This document shows, piece by piece, positions 16,181 to 23,976 of a DNA stretch of 50,465 nucleotides (within the stretch, counting starts at the first letter, position 1; each line of letters begins with the position of its first letter). The notes below the pieces were generated by a model. That model was not told the DNA's origin. It made no database searches and was given only the letters and a program-made list of their open reading frames with translations. Location of the stretch: positions 1 to 50,465 of the forward strand of contig NZ_NCXM01000037.1 in NCBI RefSeq assembly GCF_002104765.1, in the 5' to 3' direction. The DNA is from Mycolicibacterium vulneris. GTDB taxonomy: Bacteria; Actinomycetota; Actinomycetes; Mycobacteriales; Mycobacteriaceae. The position numbers and the translations under genes are program-made.

Positions 16181-16900
16181 CTACAGGTGGCTGGAGGCGA
16201 AGTTGGCAGCTTGGCTTGTCATGCCGTTAACCGGATAGGACGTGTGCGCGACGAAATTGGTGTCGTCGCCGTTGCCGCAGACCGGGTCGCCCTGCGCGCA
16301 CAACTCGAGCGTCTTGGGCTGGTAAAGCGGCCCGATGGTCAGCGGGGGTGCGTTGTACTTCTGCAGGAACTGACCCGACGGCGTCCCGAACAGCGTCACG
16401 GCGGCCACGTGCTTCGCGACGTCCGGCGGCATCGGCGGGGGCACCAGGGATGCCGGGACACCCGGGGGCACGGCGGCCGACGTGGTGTAGCCCGCCACCG
16501 CCGCGCCCTGCGAATAGCCGCCGAGCACCTCTTTGGTGTTGGGGCAGTTCGCCGCCATCGACTCGATGTGCGAACTGGCGTCCCGGATTCCATCGATGAC
16601 GGTCACGGGGAAGTCGGGGCTCGAAAAGTCAGTGCTGGCAGGGTAATTGACCGGATAGACAGTTAGTGACCTGCCGCCGATCTCTGAGCGCAACGCGTCG
16701 ATGAACGGCTGACCGATCCCGCCGACGCCGGGCGGTTCGCCGGATCCTCGGGCAAAAACGACCTCGACGTCGGGACACGGCTCGGCCGCCGCGGGTGGGA
16801 CGGCCGCGCTCGGGACGAACGAACCAAACACCGCCGCAGCCGACAGCGCGGACACCGACAGCCCGCGCGCCGACACGACGGCCAATCTCCGAATGTTCAT
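16181..16900 (-). CDS. Secreted cutinase-like esterase (Culp family)
   Basis: This 239-aa alpha/beta hydrolase has a signal peptide, a hydrophobic stretch after MNIRRLAVVSARGLS with a cleavage site near AAAEP. The mature enzyme starts with CPDVEVVFARGSGEPPG. The nucleophile motif is GGYSQGA, the aspartate is in CAQGDPVC, and the histidine is in VAHTSYP. All three catalytic residues are present. Conserved cysteines support extracellular disulfides. Culp enzymes act as esterases or lipases on envelope or host lipids. The M. tuberculosis counterpart at this locus (cut5) is split into two frames as I recall, whereas this copy is intact. Its ATG overlaps the stop of the CsbD-like gene by one base (TAATG), indicating coupled translation. 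Confidence 0.88.
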   Translation of the reverse strand: MNIRRLAVVSARGLSVSALSAAAVFGSFVPSAAVPPAAAEPCPDVEVVFARGSGEPPGVGGIGQPFIDALRSEIGGRSLTVYPVNYPASTDFSSPDFPVTVIDGIRDASSHIESMAANCPNTKEVLGGYSQGAAVAGYTTSAAVPPGVPASLVPPPMPPDVAKHVAAVTLFGTPSGQFLQKYNAPPLTIGPLYQPKTLELCAQGDPVCGNGDDTNFVAHTSYPVNGMTSQAANFASSHL

Positions 16901-17073
16901 TACTTCTTGAAAGCGTCCTTCACCTTCTCGCCGGCATCTTTCAGGCTGGACTTCGCCTGGTCCGCCCTGCCCTCGTTTTTGGTGTCCTGGTCTCCGGTTG
17001 CCTTGCCGATGGCTTCCTTGGCCCGGCCCCCGAGGTCCTCGATCTTGTTTTTCAGCTTGTCTTCGTTGCTCAT
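16900..17073 (-). CDS. CsbD-like small stress protein
   Basis: This highly charged 57-aa protein has the pattern KLKNKIEDLGGRAKEAIGKA repeated loosely as DQAKSSLKDAGEKVKDAFKK. That is typical of CsbD/YjbJ family stress proteins, which are mostly disordered or helical and induced in stationary phase or envelope stress. The ATG at 17073 is preferred over an upstream one at 17094. It is the first gene of a two-gene unit with the cutinase, through a TAATG overlap. Confidence 0.8.
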   Translation of the reverse strand: MSNEDKLKNKIEDLGGRAKEAIGKATGDQDTKNEGRADQAKSSLKDAGEKVKDAFKK

Positions 17074-17133
17074 GGCGTGCTGGCTACCCGTCAACAGCAG
17101 CTATCAAAACCCCCACCCTGTCATCATGGACCC

Positions 17134-17292
17134 GTGAGCACCGCAATCGTGGTGGCAGTAGTGGTGGGATTGATGCTGCTCGGCATCGGCATCGTGGTCA
17201 ATCAGCTGCTGCGGCTGAGGCGCTATTTGGGGGACTCGCCCACCGAAGAACCCCCCGGTGCAAATCCGGAGCCACCCGAGCATTCGGGCTGA
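17134..17292 (+). CDS. Small single-pass membrane protein
   Basis: This is a 52-aa protein starting at GTG 17134. Residues 4-25 (IVVAVVVGLMLLGIGIVVNQ) form one membrane helix. A basic segment LLRLRRYL follows, then an acidic, proline-rich tail. The topology would be N-out with a short cytoplasmic tail. No function is known to me. It is divergent from the CsbD/cutinase unit and lies 39 bp before the serine hydrolase gene, so the two may be co-transcribed. Confidence 0.6.
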   Translation: MSTAIVVAVVVGLMLLGIGIVVNQLLRLRRYLGDSPTEEPPGANPEPPEHSG

Positions 17293-17331
17293 TAGCTTCA
17301 ACCTCGTGAACGCTCGAGGCGTCGCGACGCG

Positions 17332-18633
17332 GTGAAGCCGTCGACTCTGCTGGTCACCGACGCCGGCTTGCCACGCGGTGTGTCCGGTGCTGCCGACCCG
17401 CGTTTCGCGAGCGCCATCAGGGTGTTCTCCCAGCTGTTTCCCGGGCGCCGGTTCGGAGGCGGAGCGCTGAGCGTCTACGTCGACGGGGTGGCCGTCGTGG
17501 ACGTCTGGACCGGGTGGTCGGACCGGGCCGGCACGCAGCGCTGGACCGCGGACACCGGCGCCATGGTGTTCTCGGCGACCAAGGGCGTCGCCTCGACCGT
17601 GATCCACCGGCTCGCCGACCGCGGCCTGCTGTCCTACGACGCGCCCGTCGCCGAATACTGGCCCGAGTTCGCCGCCAACGGGAAGGCCGAGATCACGGTC
17701 CGCGACGTCCTACGGCACCGTTCCGGGTTGTCACACCTCCGGGGCGTCACCAAGACGGAGTTGATGGATCACCTGCTGATGGAGGAGCGCCTGGCGGCGG
17801 CGCCGGTCGATCACCTGCGCGGCGTGCAGGCCTACCATGCGCTCACCTACGGATGGCTGCTCTCCGGTCTGGCCAGGGCGGTGACCGGCAAAGGCATGCG
17901 CGAGCTGATCCGCCAGGAGGTGGCCCGTCCGCTCAACACCGACGGGCTGCATCTGGGCCGCCCACCGGAGGGCTCCCCGACCACGCCGGCCCAAATCCTG
18001 CTGCCGCAGGGCAGGCTGCGCGCACCGGTGATCAACTTCATCGCACCGCGGGTGGCTGGTCTGCCGTTCTCCGGTGCGCTGGGCGCGATGTACTTCCCCG
18101 GCGTCATCTCCCTGATCAAGGGTGACACCCCGTTTCTGGACGGCGAGGTGCCCGCCGCCAACGGCGTAGTGACCGCGCGGGCGCTGGCCAAGATGTTCGG
18201 CGTGCTGGCCAACGACGGCCGCATTGATGGCAAGAAGTTCGTGTCCGAGGACCTGGCGCGCGGGCTGGCCGGGCAGGCGCGCCGAAAGTGGCCCGACGCG
18301 AACATGATGGTGCCCATGCCTTTTCACCTGGGCTACCACGAGTCGCCGGTTCCCGGTTTGCTGCGCGGCTTCGGTCACGTCGGGCTCGGCGGAACGCTCG
18401 GCTGGGCCGACCCCGAGACCGGCAGCTCCTTCGGCTTCGTGCACAACCGGTTGCTGACCCCGCTGCTGTTCGACATGGGATCCTTTGCGGGCCTTGCCCG
18501 TCCGCTGCGCAATGCCATCGAGGCGGTTCGCGACAAGGGGCCGATCGAGGTGCCGGCGCTGGGCGCCCGCTACGCCAAACCCGCTCGGCGACGGGCGAAT
18601 GTCCCGGACACCGCGGCGTCGGGCGACGGCTGA
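17332..18633 (+). CDS. Beta-lactamase-fold serine hydrolase / esterase
   Basis: This 433-aa protein belongs to the class C beta-lactamase-like (family VIII esterase) group common in mycobacteria, such as the LipE/LipL types. The nucleophile motif SxxK is VFSATKGVAS. The tyrosine motif is in QAYHALTYGWL, and the third motif region is GHVGLGGTLGW. There is no signal peptide, so it probably acts in the cytoplasm or at the inner membrane face. Start GTG at 17332. Family members are usually esterases or lipases rather than drug-degrading enzymes. Confidence 0.85.
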   Translation: MKPSTLLVTDAGLPRGVSGAADPRFASAIRVFSQLFPGRRFGGGALSVYVDGVAVVDVWTGWSDRAGTQRWTADTGAMVFSATKGVASTVIHRLADRGLLSYDAPVAEYWPEFAANGKAEITVRDVLRHRSGLSHLRGVTKTELMDHLLMEERLAAAPVDHLRGVQAYHALTYGWLLSGLARAVTGKGMRELIRQEVARPLNTDGLHLGRPPEGSPTTPAQILLPQGRLRAPVINFIAPRVAGLPFSGALGAMYFPGVISLIKGDTPFLDGEVPAANGVVTARALAKMFGVLANDGRIDGKKFVSEDLARGLAGQARRKWPDANMMVPMPFHLGYHESPVPGLLRGFGHVGLGGTLGWADPETGSSFGFVHNRLLTPLLFDMGSFAGLARPLRNAIEAVRDKGPIEVPALGARYAKPARRRANVPDTAASGDG

Positions 18634-18642
18634 CCGTCCGGG

Positions 18643-19701
18643 CTACCTGACAAACGCGTTGCCGCGCGGCAGCGTCAGCGGAAGATCGGCATACGTGGCG
18701 ATGCCTGGCGCCGCGGCGACGACCGCGGCGATCCCGTTGATGGCGGGCACCGCCGTCATGATGTGACCGAGGTCCATGAATTCCTCAAGCGTGGTGGCCT
18801 CGAAGTACGGCGGCGGCAGGAAGCCGACCTTGGTGGTGACCGTCGGCTGCCCGTCGACCTGGATGACCCAGCCGTCCTGCTCGATCTGCCAATCGGGTTC
18901 GAGCGTCTGCCCCTTTTTCCACCGGACGTTGAGGTCGATCAGGACCTTGCCGTTGACGATGCCCTGCCAGCTGATGTAGGTGCCCGCGACGTGCCCCGCC
19001 GGGATGGTCCAGGACGCCATGACGAGATCCTCGGTGGTCTGGGCGAACTCGGCGACGCACTTCACCTCGTCGAGCTCGATCCCCAGCGCGTCGCCCACCA
19101 GCCGGACGGCCTCGCCGAAAATGGCCGTGCCCTTCGCGGCCATCGCCGGCAGGTCGGGGTGGTCGATCGGCTGGCCGAAGCCGACCGGTTTCTCGGTCTC
19201 AGGGGAGTCGTAGAACGTGGTGTCGGCGGCCTCGTTGACCGTGACCTTGTCGATCCGGTTGCACACCATGGCCGACACGATGGCCAGCAGTTCGGCGAAG
19301 CCCGGGCTGACGCCAGACCCGAAGATTGTGGAGCCGCCCTTCTCGCAGGCCTCCAGGATGCGGTCGCGGCCCTCGCCCAGGTTGTGTCCTGTGATGAACG
19401 ACGCGGTGGTGACCACGTTGACGCCCGCGGACAGGATGCGGACCAGTTCGTCGACGTTGATCCACATCGGGTTGTAGACCACGCAGTCCGGCTTCAGCGC
19501 CAGCAGCTCGTCGATGTCGTTGGTGGCGTTGAGGCCGAGGGGTGGGAGCCCGACGAGTTCGCCGGCATCGCGCCCGGCCTTCTCCGGCGACCAGGCGTAG
19601 CAGCCCACCAATTCCAGGGTGGGGTTGGTGACGATCGACTTCAGTGAGCTCTTGCCGACGTTTCCGGTGTTCCACTGAACGACGCGATAGGTGTTTGGCA
19701 C
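18643..19701 (-). CDS. DapB-like NAD(P)-dependent amino acid/imine dehydrogenase family protein
   Basis: This 352-aa protein starts with YRVVQWNTGNVGKSSL, a Rossmann-fold motif of the dihydrodipicolinate-reductase-like group annotated in mycobacteria near 2,4-diaminopentanoate dehydrogenase. VVTTASFITGHN and GSGVSPGFAELL are further conserved stretches. The frame continues upstream, but the GTG at 19701 gives the correct N-terminus. It is not the true DapB of lysine synthesis, since it is longer and lacks that enzyme's signature. The substrate is unknown. Confidence 0.75.
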   Translation of the reverse strand: MPNTYRVVQWNTGNVGKSSLKSIVTNPTLELVGCYAWSPEKAGRDAGELVGLPPLGLNATNDIDELLALKPDCVVYNPMWINVDELVRILSAGVNVVTTASFITGHNLGEGRDRILEACEKGGSTIFGSGVSPGFAELLAIVSAMVCNRIDKVTVNEAADTTFYDSPETEKPVGFGQPIDHPDLPAMAAKGTAIFGEAVRLVGDALGIELDEVKCVAEFAQTTEDLVMASWTIPAGHVAGTYISWQGIVNGKVLIDLNVRWKKGQTLEPDWQIEQDGWVIQVDGQPTVTTKVGFLPPPYFEATTLEEFMDLGHIMTAVPAINGIAAVVAAAPGIATYADLPLTLPRGNAFVR

Positions 19702-19739
19702 TCGCTCAGCATAGGGAATGACCGGGGTTCTTAGTAGGC

Positions 19740-20879
19740 CTAATAGGCAGATTCTGAGGCCAATATTTCGGCGAGGAAAGCGTCCCGCGGCGGCAGGTCC
19801 AGCCGCGCCCGCGCCCACCGCCGCACGCGTTCCCGGGTCTCGGCGGATTCGGGCGTTTCGGCGCCGACAATTACCGACGTCGCCGACCAGTCGTGGTCCC
19901 ACGCCGCCGACTCGGTGAGGGCGCGCCCCCGGCCGTCCTCGAGGGGAAGGGTCGCGCGCCCGGTCGCGTCCAGGGTGCCGGTGCCGTCGATGGCCGCGGA
20001 ACGCAGCCGCGCCGTGATGCCGGTAGCCGGGTCCGGGCCGATGACGGCGGCCTGCACCACGGCGACGACCGTCGCCCCGCCGGCCTCGACGCTCCAGCCG
20101 ACGGTGTTCTCGCCGGCATCGAAGATCGCGGGTGGGACCCCGCTCCAGGCGATGGACGCGACGCCCCGCGCTATCGCGCCCGCACCGCGCGGACCCGCGC
20201 CCATACCGGCGGCCAGTGCGTAGTCGTCGCGGCGATCGCTCGGCAACGTCAGGATCAGGCTCGAATCGTCCACGGCCGCAATCAGTTCGGGCCGGTGGTC
20301 GCCGTCCGTGCCGATCTCGCCGGCGAGCCCGGCGCCCGCCCGGACCAGATCGACAACCCGCGGATCATCGCTGCGGACCTGGCTTATCAGCGCGGCGGCG
20401 TGGGGCTGAAGCAACTGCGCCACATCGGAATCCAGCGTGTCGTCGGGGAAGAAGCTCTGCGCCCCGGCGGTCAGCAACGCGATTTCGATGTCGAGCAGCG
20501 CACGGTCCAGGCCAGCGATACCGTCCTGCCTGCTGGCCGGCCACCACCGGCGCAGCCAGTGCCCGGTGGCCAGCCTGCGCAGCGGGGCGACCGAGCCCGG
20601 CACCAGCTCGACGCCGGTGAGCTCGATGCTGGCCGGCCGGCCCGCCGCGCCGTCCACGGCGGACACGACCGCGACATGTCCGGCCTCGCCGAGGACCCGC
20701 CACAGCCAGTCCGCGCTCGACACATCGGTGAAGGTGATGTGCGGCGCCGCATCGTCGGGATCGTCCAGTGTCCAGGACAGCACCGCGCCGCTGACTTCCA
20801 GCAGCGTGACCAGTGGCACCGCGGCCGCGGCGTCGACGGGGCCGGTGCTCCAAAGCCCGGAATCGGCAACCAGTCTCAT
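19740..20879 (-). CDS. Unrecognised protein P379, coupled to P442
   Basis: This 379-aa protein has no family I can name. The frame is open far upstream, but the ATG at 20879 overlaps the stop of the preceding gene as ATGA, and downstream of it the sequence is clearly coding. It is soluble, with a hydrophobic first part (VPLVTLLEVSGAVLSWTL), a tryptophan-rich basic motif RLATGHWLRRWWPAS near the middle, then an alanine-rich helical region. The last third looks like beta-sheet (VVAVVQAAVIGPD). It ends the leftward cassette that starts with the TPR gene. Tight coupling suggests it forms a complex with P442. Confidence 0.75.
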   Translation of the reverse strand: MRLVADSGLWSTGPVDAAAAVPLVTLLEVSGAVLSWTLDDPDDAAPHITFTDVSSADWLWRVLGEAGHVAVVSAVDGAAGRPASIELTGVELVPGSVAPLRRLATGHWLRRWWPASRQDGIAGLDRALLDIEIALLTAGAQSFFPDDTLDSDVAQLLQPHAAALISQVRSDDPRVVDLVRAGAGLAGEIGTDGDHRPELIAAVDDSSLILTLPSDRRDDYALAAGMGAGPRGAGAIARGVASIAWSGVPPAIFDAGENTVGWSVEAGGATVVAVVQAAVIGPDPATGITARLRSAAIDGTGTLDATGRATLPLEDGRGRALTESAAWDHDWSATSVIVGAETPESAETRERVRRWARARLDLPPRDAFLAEILASESAY

Positions 20880-22204
20880 CCGGCCACCCGCGATTCCAGC
20901 ATCGCCTTGATCCGTTGCCGGTGGTCGAGGCTCACCGACCGCGCCACCCCGTCGAGCAGCGCGCGCACGTCGTCGACGTCGGCACACGGTTCCTGCCAGA
21001 CGTCGCGCCCGTGCAGCCGGGCCCACAGCCGGCTCAGGTAGGGCTGCGCGTAGGCGGCCAGGTCGTCGACCACCTGCCGTTGGCGAGGATGAATCGGGCC
21101 GTTTTCGGCCAGGTAGCGCCGGGCGTGCAACACATAGGCTTCCTTGCGAAGCCGCGCCTGGATCTGGGTGGCCAAGTCGTAGCTGCAGGAGGCGGACGGG
21201 TCCAGCGGAGCCAGCTGGACCGCGACCTCGATGCCTGCCACCAGCGTGGCTTGTTTGTCTTCGGCCAACAACCCCCACGGCGCGCAGGCCCGGTCGACTT
21301 CTTCCTCGCAGAGCAAAGGGATTTCGGGTAACGCGTCGCGATCCAAGGCACGCCGCAGGGTGGCGCGCACCCGGTCCACCACGCTGCGATCCAGCGGTCG
21401 GTCGCCATCCACGCTCTGTGAGATGGCCGGGGGGCGTTGCGGCGCAATCGAACTCAAGCCCAACTCGACGAGCGACCATGGCAGCCGGGTGGTCTCGGTG
21501 CGGGCCAGCGCGCCCAGGTTGTACGGGGTGGGGTCGGTGATCATCGCCGTCCAGACCCGCTGGCGGGCCGCGGCGGCGCCGTGGCTGCCGGCCGCGCCCA
21601 AGACGGTGCCCAGCTCGGCCCGGAACGGATCGATGGCGGCCTCGCCCGCCCGCACGTCGCGCCAACTGCGCTCCAGCTGCTCGGTGAGAGTGGCAACGAC
21701 ATCGGGGTCCGCGACGTAGCGATGCAGGACCTCTATCGCGGTGCGGTCGCGATCCCGGTGGATCTCGCCGAGCACCGCCGCCGCCGTCTGGTAATCCTGC
21801 GGCGTCGGTGGACCTTTCGTGACGGCGAGTTCGAAACACACCGGAAAGTACAGTTCCTGCGCGTTCCCGGTGCGAATCCGCTGCCGGCGGCGCTCCAGCT
21901 TGAGTGCCTCGAACCACGCTGCGGCCGAGCACAATTCGAAACCACTACCGACGATGAGGTCGTGCATCTCCGCGGCCGTCTCGGGCGTCACGACCGGGGC
22001 CGAATACGCGGGGTTGGACCGCAGGCGCAGCACCAACGGGTCGATGATGCGTTTGACGGTGCGGCTCAGCGGGCCGCCATCGTCACCGCTGAGCACCCCC
22101 ACGCCCGGACCGATGGCCCGCCACGCCGCCTCGATCACCAGCCGCCGCGGATGACCCGACGCCTCGCCTTCCACGGCGGTCGCTACCTGCGGGCCAGCGG
22201 TCAT
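20876..22204 (-). CDS. Unrecognised protein P442, coupled to P379
   Basis: This is a 442-aa, mainly helical, soluble protein with many charged residues and no membrane segment or known motif. The ATG at 22204 (MTAGPQVATAV) is chosen over 22228 because the extra residues have no coding look. It has a glutamate-rich middle (LLCEEEVDRACAPWGLL) and a long alanine/arginine helical region. The stop overlaps the start of P379 by four bases. An 83-bp divergent promoter region separates it from the 99-aa gene. Its place beside a CHAT protease makes it a candidate substrate, sensor or effector, by context only. Confidence 0.75.
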   Translation of the reverse strand: MTAGPQVATAVEGEASGHPRRLVIEAAWRAIGPGVGVLSGDDGGPLSRTVKRIIDPLVLRLRSNPAYSAPVVTPETAAEMHDLIVGSGFELCSAAAWFEALKLERRRQRIRTGNAQELYFPVCFELAVTKGPPTPQDYQTAAAVLGEIHRDRDRTAIEVLHRYVADPDVVATLTEQLERSWRDVRAGEAAIDPFRAELGTVLGAAGSHGAAAARQRVWTAMITDPTPYNLGALARTETTRLPWSLVELGLSSIAPQRPPAISQSVDGDRPLDRSVVDRVRATLRRALDRDALPEIPLLCEEEVDRACAPWGLLAEDKQATLVAGIEVAVQLAPLDPSASCSYDLATQIQARLRKEAYVLHARRYLAENGPIHPRQRQVVDDLAAYAQPYLSRLWARLHGRDVWQEPCADVDDVRALLDGVARSVSLDHRQRIKAMLESRVAG

Positions 22205-22287
22205 CAGCACAGAATAGGGCCATCGCAAAATTTGCGGCAGCCATAAAGTTGGGTTCGGTAGCCGGTCTGCGGCCCGACGCTGATCGA

Positions 22288-22587
22288 ATGAACAAGCTGC
22301 TGCTGCTGGCCGACTGGCTCAAATCCCGCCGCCGCCGGGGCGCCGGGAACCGCACCGTCGGGGTCGGCACCGTGCGCAAGGTCAAACGTCAGGTCTTCAT
22401 CGAAGTGGTGGCCGTCTCGGGGGAGACGTTCATCGGCAAGCTGGCGCGATGCGACGGTGGTCTGGACCTGTCTGTGCTGCGGCCGGGCCTGGTGGTGCTG
22501 GTGGCCTTCGATCCGACCGCGCGCGAGGAGCTTTCGCTGCCCGACGATGTGCTGGCCGTGCACGCGGCCTGGGTGGCGTCGCTGTGA
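22288..22587 (+). CDS. 99-aa protein of unknown function
   Basis: This small basic protein begins MNKLLLLADWLKSRRRRG and ends with a beta-rich part (FIEVVAVSGETFIGKL, LRPGLVVLVAFDP, LSLPDDVLAVHAA). The N-terminal helix may be amphipathic. It is the only rightward gene in the CHAT/TPR cassette. It starts 83 bp from the divergent P442 gene and its stop lies 3 bp from the stop of the CHAT gene. The ATG at 22288 is used; an upstream start at 22249 is possible. The fold hints at a small beta-barrel, which is inference. Confidence 0.6.
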   Translation: MNKLLLLADWLKSRRRRGAGNRTVGVGTVRKVKRQVFIEVVAVSGETFIGKLARCDGGLDLSVLRPGLVVLVAFDPTAREELSLPDDVLAVHAAWVASL

Positions 22588-22590
22588 GCA

Positions 22591-23976
22591 CTACCGTTCG
22601 CCGTCCACGGTGAACGTGACCAGGGCGGCCCAATACACCGGGCTGGCGCTGAGATCCCCGTCGCGCCAGCGCCGCATCTGTTCACGCTGCCAACGGTTTA
22701 CCGCGCATCCGGCTTCCCGCGCGGCGTCGTGCGCGCCGTCCACGGCGGCCACCAGCTCAGCCATCGGATCCGCCGGCTCCGGACCCGGCGCGCCGGACGA
22801 CGCGGCGAATTGCCGATATGCCGCCGTCGTCGGCAGCGACCACAAGGTGGCGGTCACCAGTTGCGCGCCGTTAAGGATCATCGCCGCCACCAAGCCGGTT
22901 GCCTCGTCGAATAGATAGTCACCGCCCGATCCGCACGCCAGCAGCGCCACCCGGGGCGGCATCGGCAACCGAAGGGCCATCAGGTCCGAGGCGGTCAATG
23001 GGCGGTGATCGCCGATCGCGTTGGCATCCCCGGGGATATCCGCGGTGTCGGCCAGGTGCAGGGCCGCCCGGTCTGCCCGAGTTCCCTGGTCGTGTTGGTC
23101 ATCCGCCGAACTCGCGTGGCCGACATAGAGCAGCCGGCACGGGGTCTGCGCCAGCAGCTCGCCCAGCCACGCACGGTCGGCGTCTTGCCGGCGGAACAGG
23201 TCGAGCACGGTGTCGGCGCGCGGCAGGACGGGTCGACGTTCGATGAGTCCGGCGAAATGCCGCGCCACGGGCGTGTGCGGCGAGGGCCTGCCCAGCACCG
23301 ATCCGAGCGCGGAGTCCGGTCGCTGTCCCGGCACGCGAGGATCGAGAACCAGCAGCGGCGGCCCTTGTCGCCGGGCGTCCCAGCCTGCGGGAGTTCGCGG
23401 CGAGTGCACGATGTTGGGCGGCACCGCCATCAGCACGTCGACCAGTTCCATCAGCCGGTGGCCGTCGGTGAGCTCGTCGATATCGGCCAGCTGCCAAGGG
23501 ATTTGGGCTGCGGCGCGGCCGCTGGCGGTAATCGCCTCCTGGCGCGCATGCACCAGTTCCTCTTTGCCGGGACCCGACTTCGGGATCGCCAGCAGCCCCC
23601 AGGGCACCCGGGCCAGCCGTGCGCTCGGCGAGACGAACAGCACCGCCCGCGGCGAGGCCACGCATTCGGCCAACAGCTGCCATCCGGGCGTACCGATCAG
23701 CAGCACACCCAGGATGTAGGCGACCGTGAGTTCGTTGTCCGGCTTGGCGAATGGTCCGGTGGCCAGGGCACGCTCGATGGCATCACGCCGCGTTTCGGCG
23801 CCGTACGGCTCGGGCAGGGCGGCGGTGAGCTCCTGCAGCGCGGCCAGCAGCAGCGGCTCTTCCAGCACCCAGGTGACGGTTCTCGACGGCTGTCCGACGA
23901 TCTGCAGGCTGGCGTAGGTCGCGATGCCGAGGTCGGCGTACCGCAGCACCAGGGTCAGCCGGTCGGGCTCGCTCAT
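22591..23976 (-). CDS. CHAT-domain cysteine protease
   Basis: This 461-aa protein has a C-terminal CHAT (caspase HetF associated with TPRs) domain. The expected catalytic histidine is in RLLYVGHASSADD at about residue 290, and the cysteine is in RVALLACGSGGDYLFDE about 55 residues later. Both fit the clan CD protease pattern, as does the GLVAAMILNGAQLVTATLWSLP segment after it. The N-terminal half is alpha/beta and unique. The frame is open upstream, but the ATG at 23976 overlaps the TPR gene stop as ATGA. CHAT proteases next to TPR proteins take part in conflict, cell-death or regulatory pathways in other bacteria. Confidence 0.82.
   Translation of the reverse strand: MSEPDRLTLVLRYADLGIATYASLQIVGQPSRTVTWVLEEPLLLAALQELTAALPEPYGAETRRDAIERALATGPFAKPDNELTVAYILGVLLIGTPGWQLLAECVASPRAVLFVSPSARLARVPWGLLAIPKSGPGKEELVHARQEAITASGRAAAQIPWQLADIDELTDGHRLMELVDVLMAVPPNIVHSPRTPAGWDARRQGPPLLVLDPRVPGQRPDSALGSVLGRPSPHTPVARHFAGLIERRPVLPRADTVLDLFRRQDADRAWLGELLAQTPCRLLYVGHASSADDQHDQGTRADRAALHLADTADIPGDANAIGDHRPLTASDLMALRLPMPPRVALLACGSGGDYLFDEATGLVAAMILNGAQLVTATLWSLPTTAAYRQFAASSGAPGPEPADPMAELVAAVDGAHDAAREAGCAVNRWQREQMRRWRDGDLSASPVYWAALVTFTVDGER

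Noticed and set aside
20880..21932. Upstream extension of P379 to a 730-aa protein
   Set aside because: The extension runs antiframe through P442 and has arginine-rich, non-coding composition. The ATGA overlap marks the true start.
22249..22287. Upstream start extending the 99-aa protein to 112 aa
   Set aside because: The extra 13 residues (VAGLRPDADR type) look like leader sequence, and the ATG at 22288 gives a clean N-terminal helix.
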